Source: an uncultured Eubacteriales bacterium
GTDB lineage: Bacteria; Bacillota; Clostridia; Christensenellales; Borkfalkiaceae
Assembly (NCBI GenBank): GCA_900540805.1
Contig: UQHL01000005.1
Location: 62,001-126,000 of the forward strand
Length of the DNA stretch: 64,000 bases
Direction: 5' to 3'
The translations under genes and the position numbers were made by a program. Positions within the stretch are counted from its first letter, which is position 1. Every line of letters begins with the position of its first letter. This document shows, piece by piece, positions 57,786 to 64,000 of the stretch. Under the pieces are notes generated by a model that ran no database searches, was not told the DNA's origin, and saw only the letters and a program-made list of their open reading frames with translations.

Positions 57786-57840
57786 TGTTTCACGTAATTC
57801 ATTTCACAAATAAATATTATGAAACAAAATACGTGAAACA
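57786..57840. repeat. Inverted parS-like half-sites between polA and coaE
   Basis: TGTTTCACGT (57786-57795) and ACGTGAAACA (57831-57840) are perfect inverted halves which, joined, equal the ParB-binding parS consensus TGTTTCACGTGAAACA. They are separated by 35 bases that contain a further weak repeat (ATTTCAC / ATGAAAC). It may be only a hairpin in the 3' leader. Confidence 0.5.
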
Positions 57841-57870
57841 TATTATTGTAAGGGCAGCAAGGAGGGGCCT

Positions 57871-58494
57871 ATGCAAAATATAAAGATTGCCGTCACAGGC
57901 GGAATAGGCAGCGGAAAATCTACCGTTGCCGAGTTCCTTCGTTCCAAAAGATTACCTGTATTTTCCTGCGACCAAATTTATCATAAGCTTATTAAGCAAA
58001 AAGACTATCTCGCTGCCATAGAGGCCCGATTTCCCAATACCACAAAAGACGGAAAACTTCTTAAAGAAAAACTCTCTCAAATTGTTTTTACAGACAAAGA
58101 CGCATTAGAAGCATTAAACTCTATTACCCATCCGCTGATTATTAAAGAATTGGAAAAAGAAATGGAAGAAGTACAAGCGCCTTTCGTCTTTGCGGAAGTG
58201 CCTTTGCTTTTCGAAGGAAAATTCGATTCGCGTTTCGATCGAATTTTAGTCGTTTTGAGAGAGAAACATAGTCGGATACATGCTATCATGAAACGGGATC
58301 GGCTTAAAGAAACATGTATAATTGCTCGCATGAACAATCAATTCGACTACGACAGAAACAAAGAAGCTCTCACAAAAAATAGAAAGGTTTTTCTTATTAA
58401 TAACAACGATTCGCAGGAAGCTCTTGAAAAAGAGGTTTCTAATTTTCTAAAGTCAATAGGCTTTGATTGTGAAACTAATTCTGTGAAACAATAA
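57871..58494 (+). CDS. coaE: Dephospho-CoA kinase
   Basis: A 207-residue P-loop kinase for the last step of coenzyme A synthesis. GGIGSGKSTVAEFL near residue 10 is Walker A; CDQIYHKLI and IVFTDKDALEALNSITHPLI are the substrate/lid regions; FAEVPLLFEGKF and RMNNQFDY are conserved. Start ATG 57871 after AAGGAGGGG. Complete. Confidence 0.95.
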   Translation: MQNIKIAVTGGIGSGKSTVAEFLRSKRLPVFSCDQIYHKLIKQKDYLAAIEARFPNTTKDGKLLKEKLSQIVFTDKDALEALNSITHPLIIKELEKEMEEVQAPFVFAEVPLLFEGKFDSRFDRILVVLREKHSRIHAIMKRDRLKETCIIARMNNQFDYDRNKEALTKNRKVFLINNNDSQEALEKEVSNFLKSIGFDCETNSVKQ

Positions 58495-58510
58495 TCTTTT
58501 TGATTTTATT

Positions 58511-58545
58511 AAAGCCCTCCTTATCAATAAAGAGGGCTTTTTTTA
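58511..58545 (+). terminator. Terminator after coaE
   Basis: AAAGCCCTC (58511-58519) pairs with GAGGGCTTT (58532-58540), followed by TTTTATT, 16 bases after the coaE stop. Confidence 0.88.
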
Positions 58546-58546
58546 T

Positions 58547-58635
58547 TACGTCAGACATAATTAATACGCGTGACGTATCTATATGCCTGATATAGATATA
58601 TTTATATGTCAGGCATAATATATATGTCTGACGTA
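58547..58635. repeat. Nested palindromic repeat upstream of the glycogen operon
   Basis: Outer arms TACGTCAGACATA (58547-58559) and TATGTCTGACGTA (58623-58635); inner arms TATGCCTGATATA and TATGTCAGGCATA. It can form a large cruciform. Related palindromes occur at 63310-63345. Between 58636 and the promoter at 58845 I see no gene or known RNA. Confidence 0.7.
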
Positions 58636-58844
58636 CTACACGGTAACCTACCGCAAAGGAAAGTATGTTCTTCTTATATTTACACATACTTAATAAAAGG
58701 TTTTTTTCAAAGCTGTAAGCCATTCTCTTTTCAAGCGATAGACATGAGTGTATCAAAGTTTTCGTTTTGAGAGAGAAAATCGCACTATTCGACAACATCA
58801 TTGGAAAAAAATTGTAAAAAAGTTAATTTTTTTTCATTTTGGTC

Positions 58845-58873
58845 TTGAAAAAAATAAAAAAGTATAGTATAAT
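58845..58873 (+). promoter_or_regulatory. Promoter of the glycogen operon
   Basis: TTGAAA (58845-58850), 17 bases, TATAAT (58868-58873). The transcript would have a 170-base leader containing an ACGTAT/ATACGT hairpin near 58905-58920 before glgB. A long leader suggests post-transcriptional control; no known riboswitch pattern is recognised. Confidence 0.78.
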
Positions 58874-59047
58874 ACCTCTTAAGAACAACGGGTTTGTTTT
58901 CAACGTATTTTTTATACGTCTGCACTGAAAAGGATTTTTCGCGCTTTGATAATTTTTTTCAAAAATGAAATATTCGATCAGTCCTCGAAAAATTTAGCCC
59001 CTTGTCGTTTCAAGCCCAATATCTTTTTAATTTCAGGAGAATATTAA

Positions 59048-60940
59048 ATGAGTGAATCCGATATCAATTTTCCTTTGCATCTATTCCATCACGGAACCAA
59101 TTTCAAAGCGTATGAGACGATGGGTGCCCATCCTTTCACACGGGGCAGAAAACGCGGTTATGTTTTTCGGGTTTGGGCGCCTCACGCGAAAAAAGTTTCC
59201 GTCGTGGGGGATTTTAATCAATGGGATAAGGATTCCCATGTTATGGAACGGCTGATCGACAATGAAACCTTCGAACTTTTTATTTCCGGCGTAAAGCAAT
59301 ACGACTGCTATAAATATTGCATAGAAACCGCGGACGGTAAACAGCTCTTTAAGGCCGATCCTTATGCGTTTCATGCGGAAAATCCCGGGCCGGGTTCGTC
59401 CAATGCCTCTAAATTATATGATTTGTCGGGATTTAACTGGACGGATCGCGCATATTCGGACAAGCTGAAGCATAAAAATGTGTATGCGTCTCCGTTGAAC
59501 ATCTACGAGGTAAATCTTCTTTCCTGGAAGCTTCACGAGAACGGCAGCCCTTATACCTATCGCGAGCTTGCAGGCGAGCTTGTCGGCTACGTCAAAGAAA
59601 TGGGATATACGCATGTGGAATTTATGCCCGTTACCGAATATCCGTTTGACGGCTCGTGGGGGTATCAGGTGACGGGATATTATGCCGTCACTTCGCGTTT
59701 GGGTACGCCGCACGATTTTATGTATCTCGTAAATGAATTTCATAACGCGGGGATCGGGGTTATTCTCGATTGGGTACCCGCACATTTTCCCAAAGACGCC
59801 TTCGGACTTTACGAGTTTGACGGCGAGCCCTTGTACGAGCCTTCGCAATGGGACAGAAAGGAAAATGAAGGCTGGGGGACGCGGAAATTTGATTACGGCC
59901 GGGACGAAGTAATGTCGTTTCTCATTTCAGACGCGGTATTTTTCTTCGATAAATATCATATCGACGGATTGAGAGTGGACGCCGTAGCTTCCATGCTTTA
60001 TCTCGATTACGACAAACGTCCCGGGGAATGGATGCCGAATATTTACGGCGACAACAAAAACCTGGAGGCCGTAGCTTTCCTCCGCAGGCTCAACGAGGCC
60101 GTATTCGGGTATTACCCGCAGGCTTTGATGATCGCCGAGGAATCGACCGCGTGGCCGCTGATTACGCGCCCTACGGACGCAGGAGGGCTGGGTTTCAATT
60201 TTAAGTGGAATATGGGCTGGATGAACGACGTCCTTTCCTATCTTTCCACAGATCCCATTTATCGGCAATATAACCATAACAAGCTTACTTTTTCGATGAT
60301 GTACGCCTTTTCCGAAAATTATATACTGCCCATTTCCCACGACGAAGTGGTGCACGGAAAAGCTTCTCTGATCAGCAAAATGCCGGGCGCATACGAGGAT
60401 AAATTTGCGGGCGTACGCTCTTTTATGGGATATATGATGTCCCATCCAGGAAAAAAACTCAATTTCATGGGCAGTGAATTCGGACAGTTCAAGGAATGGG
60501 ATTACAGCGAAGGAATCGAATTTTTCCTCAAAAAATATCCGCTTCACGATAAACTTTCAAGGGCCGTGCGCGACCTCAATCACTTTTATCTCGACACCCC
60601 GGCCTTTTACGAGATCGAGGATTCGTGGGAAGGCTTCGAGTGGCTGGCTCCCAATGACGCCGACCGCAATTTTATTTCCTATATCCGCAAGGACAAACAG
60701 GGTAATCAGATCGTCGTCCTGATCAATTTTTCGGGAGTGGAACTCACAAATTATACGTTAGGCATCGAAAAAGGCAAATATAAACTGATATTCAATACCG
60801 ATTCCGTGAAATACGGCGGAAGCGGAGTCATGAAAAAACGTATTTTCACTACGACAAAGACGCCGAGTCACGGCAAGGAATATTCAATCAAAGTGGATAT
60901 TCCCAAACTGACCTGCGTATATTTGACAAAAATAGACTGA
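59048..60940 (+). CDS. glgB: 1,4-alpha-glucan branching enzyme
   Basis: A 630-residue GH13 enzyme that makes the alpha-1,6 branches of glycogen. CBM48 at residues about 25-110 (YVFRVWAPHAKKVSVVGDFN); catalytic barrel with ELLSWK-type substrate segment, VPAHFPKD, nucleophile Asp in GLRVDAVASM near residue 310, acid Glu in AEESTAWP near 365 and Asp in SHDEVVHGK near 430; C-terminal beta domain. Complete; start after CAGGAGA. First of four glycogen genes on one strand. Confidence 0.96.
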   Translation: MSESDINFPLHLFHHGTNFKAYETMGAHPFTRGRKRGYVFRVWAPHAKKVSVVGDFNQWDKDSHVMERLIDNETFELFISGVKQYDCYKYCIETADGKQLFKADPYAFHAENPGPGSSNASKLYDLSGFNWTDRAYSDKLKHKNVYASPLNIYEVNLLSWKLHENGSPYTYRELAGELVGYVKEMGYTHVEFMPVTEYPFDGSWGYQVTGYYAVTSRLGTPHDFMYLVNEFHNAGIGVILDWVPAHFPKDAFGLYEFDGEPLYEPSQWDRKENEGWGTRKFDYGRDEVMSFLISDAVFFFDKYHIDGLRVDAVASMLYLDYDKRPGEWMPNIYGDNKNLEAVAFLRRLNEAVFGYYPQALMIAEESTAWPLITRPTDAGGLGFNFKWNMGWMNDVLSYLSTDPIYRQYNHNKLTFSMMYAFSENYILPISHDEVVHGKASLISKMPGAYEDKFAGVRSFMGYMMSHPGKKLNFMGSEFGQFKEWDYSEGIEFFLKKYPLHDKLSRAVRDLNHFYLDTPAFYEIEDSWEGFEWLAPNDADRNFISYIRKDKQGNQIVVLINFSGVELTNYTLGIEKGKYKLIFNTDSVKYGGSGVMKKRIFTTTKTPSHGKEYSIKVDIPKLTCVYLTKID

Positions 60941-60963
60941 TTTAACATTCAGGGGGTTTTATT

Positions 60964-62157
60964 ATGCAAAGAAAAAAGGAATGCGTCGCCATGCTTCTGG
61001 CCGGCGGACAAGGCAGCAGGCTGTTTGCTCTCACCAACAATATTGCAAAGCCCGCCGTCGCATTCGGCGCAAAGTATCGCATCATCGATTTCCCGCTCTC
61101 CAACTGTATAAATTCGGGGATCGACACCGTGGGGGTGCTGACGCAGTATCAGCCGTTGATTCTCAACGAATACATCGGCAACGGCCAGCCGTGGGATCTC
61201 GACAGAGCCTACGGCGGCATCCATATCCTTTCGCCGTATCAGGCCAAAGCGCGCTCCAGCTGGTACGAGGGCACGGCGAACGCCATCTATCAGAACATGC
61301 ATTTCATGAAGATGTATAATCCCGAATATGTGCTGGTACTTTCGGGCGACCATATCTATAAAATGGATTACGCCGCCATGCTCAAGGCTCATATTGAAAC
61401 GGGAGCAGACTGTACCATTGCGGCGATCGACGTTCCTTTGAACGAAGCCTCCCGCTTTGGGATACTTAATACCAACCCCGGCGGTTCGATCTATCAGTTC
61501 GAGGAAAAGCCCAAGGCGCCCAAGAGCACGCTCGCGTCCATGGGAATTTATATTTTTACGGCAGAAAAGCTGTTTAAGTATCTTGAAAAAGACGACGCCG
61601 ACCCCAATTCCTCGAAGGATTTCGGCAAAGACGTTCTGCCCGCTATGCTGAATGCGGGGGAAAAAATGTATTCCTATCTTTTCGAAGGATATTGGAAGGA
61701 CGTTGGGACAATCGCCTCCCTCTGGCAGGCGAATATGGACTTGCTGGGCGATACGCCGGCCTTTGACGTCAAGGACAAGGCCTGGAAAATCCATTCCCGC
61801 AATCCCTTGGCTCCGCCCGAATATATAGGAAGCCGTGCCGTCGTAAAAAACTCGATGATTGCGCTGGGCTGCGAAATTGAAGGAACGGTAGAAAATTCTA
61901 TACTCGGCAGCAACGTCGTCGTAGAAAAAGGCGCCGTAGTGAAAGATGCGGTGGTTCTCGCAAACAGCGTCATCAAAGCAGGGGCCTGCGTTTCCTATTC
62001 CATTATCGACGAAAACGTAACGGTCGGAAAAGGCGCGGTAGTGGGCGTAGATAAAAATCCGAAAGCGGAAATCGTGGTTCTCGGCAGGGATATTACCGTA
62101 GGCGACGGCATACGCGTTTTGAGCGGACAAAAAAACGAAAAAGATATTTTGGCGTAA
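60964..62157 (+). CDS. glgC: Glucose-1-phosphate adenylyltransferase, catalytic
   Basis: A 397-residue ADP-glucose pyrophosphorylase. LAGGQGSRLFALT near residue 13 binds the nucleotide; SGDHIYKMDY near residue 125 has the catalytic Asp; FEEKPKAPKST and the left-handed beta-helix C-terminus (GCEIEGTVENSILGS) complete it. Start ATG 60964 after AGGGGG. Works with GlgD to supply ADP-glucose. Complete. Confidence 0.96.
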   Translation: MQRKKECVAMLLAGGQGSRLFALTNNIAKPAVAFGAKYRIIDFPLSNCINSGIDTVGVLTQYQPLILNEYIGNGQPWDLDRAYGGIHILSPYQAKARSSWYEGTANAIYQNMHFMKMYNPEYVLVLSGDHIYKMDYAAMLKAHIETGADCTIAAIDVPLNEASRFGILNTNPGGSIYQFEEKPKAPKSTLASMGIYIFTAEKLFKYLEKDDADPNSSKDFGKDVLPAMLNAGEKMYSYLFEGYWKDVGTIASLWQANMDLLGDTPAFDVKDKAWKIHSRNPLAPPEYIGSRAVVKNSMIALGCEIEGTVENSILGSNVVVEKGAVVKDAVVLANSVIKAGACVSYSIIDENVTVGKGAVVGVDKNPKAEIVVLGRDITVGDGIRVLSGQKNEKDILA

Positions 62158-62177
62158 AAAGGGAGGAAATTAAATAT

Positions 62178-63293
62178 ATGTCAGCATCGGCAGTCGGAGT
62201 TATTTTTTCAAATCTTCATGAAGAAAACGTTCCCGAGCTCGTCCGCAGAAGGACGATGGCTTCTATTCCGTTCGGCGGCAGATACCGCCTCATCGATTTC
62301 CCGCTTTCCAATATGGTCAATTCGGGTATTACTACAGTAGGCCTTATGGCAAACAACAACTACCGCTCTCTGATCGATCATCTCGGCAGCGGCAAGGATT
62401 GGGATCTGGCCCGTAAAGACGGCGGCATTATTCTTTTGCCTCCCTTTTCCGACGAAAGCGAAAAGCTTTATACCACGCGGCTGGAAGCGTTAAAAGGTCT
62501 CACGGGCTTTTTAACCAGACGGCAGGAAAAATACGTAGTCCTTTCCGATTGCGACGGCGTCGCAAGATTAAATATTTCGGATATTCTTGCCTATCACGAA
62601 AATAAAAATGCCGACATTACCATGGTCACCCATTATGAAGAGGTGGAAAAGACGGCTCATTATATGCTGATCGGCGCGGACAAAGAGGGACGGGTGAACG
62701 AAGTAAAAATTACTCCCCGCGTAAGAAGCAAAACAAAAGCGGACGTGTATATCAACGTCATGGTGTTTAATCGTCAGTTCCTGCTCAATCTCGTCGAAGA
62801 TTCTATGGCTCGCGGATATACCTGTTTCGAAAGCGATATTATCGCCAAACAGCTCGACAGCCTGAAAATTTATCGCTATGCTTTTCAGGGCTACTATGCG
62901 GGCATAAATTCCATGGCGTCCTATTATAAACATAACATGGAGCTCCTCGATAAAGACGTGCGGGACGAACTGTTCGGCGCGCGGGATATCTATACGAAAG
63001 TGCGCGACAGCGCGCCCTCCAAATACGGAGACGAGGTCGTCGTTAAAAATTCTTTGATTTCCGACGGCTGCGAAATCGAGGGAACCGTGGAAAATTCCAT
63101 TCTCTTCCGCGGCGTCAAAGTAGCAAAAGGCGCGGTGATCAGAAATTCCATCATTATGCAGGATAATATTATCGGCGCAAACGCCGCTCTCGACTGCGTA
63201 ATTACCGACAAAAATGTCGTAATCGCCGACAGGAGAAAACTCAGCGGCTGCGAAGTGCTTCCCTATTTCATTCAAAAGGGGACAATGCTCTAA
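62178..63293 (+). CDS. glgD: GlgC-like regulatory subunit
   Basis: A 371-residue homologue of GlgC. It lacks the GGxGxRL nucleotide loop (SAVGVIFSNLHEENVPELV instead) and has VLSDCDGVARLN in place of SGDHIYKMDY, so it is non-catalytic as expected for GlgD; in other Firmicutes GlgD raises GlgC activity in a heteromer. FGGRYRLIDFPLSN and the beta-helix (SDGCEIEGTVENSIL) are kept. Start ATG 62178 after AGGGAGGAAA. Confidence 0.94.
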   Translation: MSASAVGVIFSNLHEENVPELVRRRTMASIPFGGRYRLIDFPLSNMVNSGITTVGLMANNNYRSLIDHLGSGKDWDLARKDGGIILLPPFSDESEKLYTTRLEALKGLTGFLTRRQEKYVVLSDCDGVARLNISDILAYHENKNADITMVTHYEEVEKTAHYMLIGADKEGRVNEVKITPRVRSKTKADVYINVMVFNRQFLLNLVEDSMARGYTCFESDIIAKQLDSLKIYRYAFQGYYAGINSMASYYKHNMELLDKDVRDELFGARDIYTKVRDSAPSKYGDEVVVKNSLISDGCEIEGTVENSILFRGVKVAKGAVIRNSIIMQDNIIGANAALDCVITDKNVVIADRRKLSGCEVLPYFIQKGTML

Positions 63294-63309
63294 AACAAAG
63301 AATTAAAAC

Positions 63310-63345
63310 TATGTCACGCATACATAATTATGTATGACATACATA
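63310..63345. repeat. Palindrome between glgD and glgA
   Basis: CATACATAATTATGTATG (63319-63336) is a perfect 18-base palindrome, flanked by TATGTCACG and ACATACATA. The TATGTC/GACATA words resemble those in the palindrome at 58547-58635. Confidence 0.6.
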
Positions 63346-63377
63346 TTAGAATTATCGATTTGAAACGGGAGGATAAA

Positions 63378-64000
63378 ATGTCAAATCAAACCACTCAAAG
63401 CGCAAAAAGCCCCAAGACGCCCGCAAAGGCGCCGGTTAAAAAAAGGACGAAAAAGGTTTCCGTAGAAATTTTGCGGGAGGAAAAGGAGGCTGTACTTCCC
63501 GAAACTGCTCCGAAGGAAACAATAGAAATATTCCCGAAAAAGAAAATTCTTTTCGTCGCTTCCGAAGCGACTCCGTTTATTGCGACGGGCGGCCTCGCGG
63601 AGGTGATAGGCTCCCTTTCGAAAGCGTTGGCGAAAGATCCCGCTTATGATGTAAGGGTTGTTCTGCCGCTTTATTCGGATATTAAAGCGGAATACCGACG
63701 CAAGATGTCTTTTCTGGGCAATATCTTCGTGCCGCTTTCCTGGCGAAATCAGTATTGCGGAATATTTTCCTGTCAGGAGGAAGGCGTAACTTTTTATTTT
63801 CTCGACAACGAATATTATTTCAAGCGGCCCGGCTGTTACGGCTATTACGACGACGGTGAACGCTTCGCATTTTTTTCGCGCGGTGTGATGGAAATACTTC
63901 CGTTTATCAATTTCTATCCCGACGTTTTGCATTGCCACGATTGGCAGGCGGCTCTTTCGGTGCTGTATCTCAAGACGATCTACTGTTATCGGCCCGAGTA
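63378..64000 (+). CDS. glgA: Glycogen synthase, 3' partial
   Basis: The frame runs off the window after 207 codons. Start ATG 63378 after GGGAGGA. After an unusual 52-residue Lys/Pro/Ala/Glu-rich N-terminal extension, ILFVASEATPFIATGGLAEV opens the GT5 domain, then DVRVVLPLYSDI, YYDDGERFAFFSRGVMEILP and CHDWQAALSVLYLK. It transfers glucose from ADP-glucose. The motif usually read as K(T/V)GGL is ATGGL here. Confidence 0.93.
   Translation, partial: MSNQTTQSAKSPKTPAKAPVKKRTKKVSVEILREEKEAVLPETAPKETIEIFPKKKILFVASEATPFIATGGLAEVIGSLSKALAKDPAYDVRVVLPLYSDIKAEYRRKMSFLGNIFVPLSWRNQYCGIFSCQEEGVTFYFLDNEYYFKRPGCYGYYDDGERFAFFSRGVMEILPFINFYPDVLHCHDWQAALSVLYLKTIYCYRPE

Noticed and set aside
58475..58801. 108-codon minus-strand frame after coaE
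   Set aside because: It consists of the terminator and palindromic repeat read as protein; no family pattern.
60949..62130. 393-codon minus-strand open frame over glgC
   Set aside because: Exact antisense shadow of a well-supported housekeeping gene.

Overview
The window looks like a chromosome segment of a gut-type Gram-positive anaerobe of the class Clostridia. The evidence is strong AGGAGG-type ribosome binding sites, TTGACA-17-TATAAT promoters, a glgC/glgD pair and conjugative elements of the families found in gut Firmicutes. I cannot name the genus. The right end (about 55,000-64,000) is ordinary host chromosome: tRNA-Leu, polA, coaE and a glycogen operon glgB-glgC-glgD-glgA that runs off the window.

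The left 46.2 kb is two nested integrative conjugative elements (ICEs). The outer one (ICE1; left end outside the window, right end near 46,210) has an MT-A70 methyltransferase, a MobL-like relaxase, VirD4, VirB2-like, VirB6-like and VirB4 proteins, two large Cys/His-repeat surface proteins, an AbiEi/AbiEii toxin-antitoxin pair, TnpV- and TnpW-like genes and a large serine recombinase. That recombinase gene is cut in two by a second complete element (ICE2, 17,368-44,704, 27,337 bp), bounded by TTTT repeats and imperfect inverted termini. Removing ICE2 restores a continuous 562-codon frame through the conserved GTNFNRPDF motif. ICE2 is a Tn1549/CTn-like element with its own serine recombinase, a sigma factor, MobC and relaxase, an anti-restriction polyprotein, topoisomerase, and the Maff2/PrgI/VirB4/VirD4/PcfB transfer set with RepA. 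Its cargo is an AT-rich unit with a leader-peptide attenuator that controls a KTR zinc-ribbon protein and an RlmN/Cfr-family radical-SAM rRNA methyltransferase, a possible ribosomal antibiotic-resistance gene.

Between ICE1 and the tRNA (46,200-54,970) lies a variable region. It holds the 3' stump of a leucine-rich-repeat surface gene apparently broken by ICE1, a 1672-codon Rhs/YD-repeat gene frameshifted at the core-tip junction, an AT-rich glycine-zipper-like toxin tip with a two-TM candidate immunity gene, a second orphan tip and immunity pair (decayed), and a RelE/Phd toxin-antitoxin pair whose antitoxin carries a frameshift in a C-tract.

Most striking: the nested-ICE lock on the outer integrase, the Rhs tip/immunity cassette array, an adhesin whose C-terminus is a VirB2/pilin-like domain homologous to the ICE's own small pilin-like protein, paired 112-bp palindrome-ended elements at the two ends of the ICE2 transfer operon, and inverted oriT-like duplicates in ICE2.
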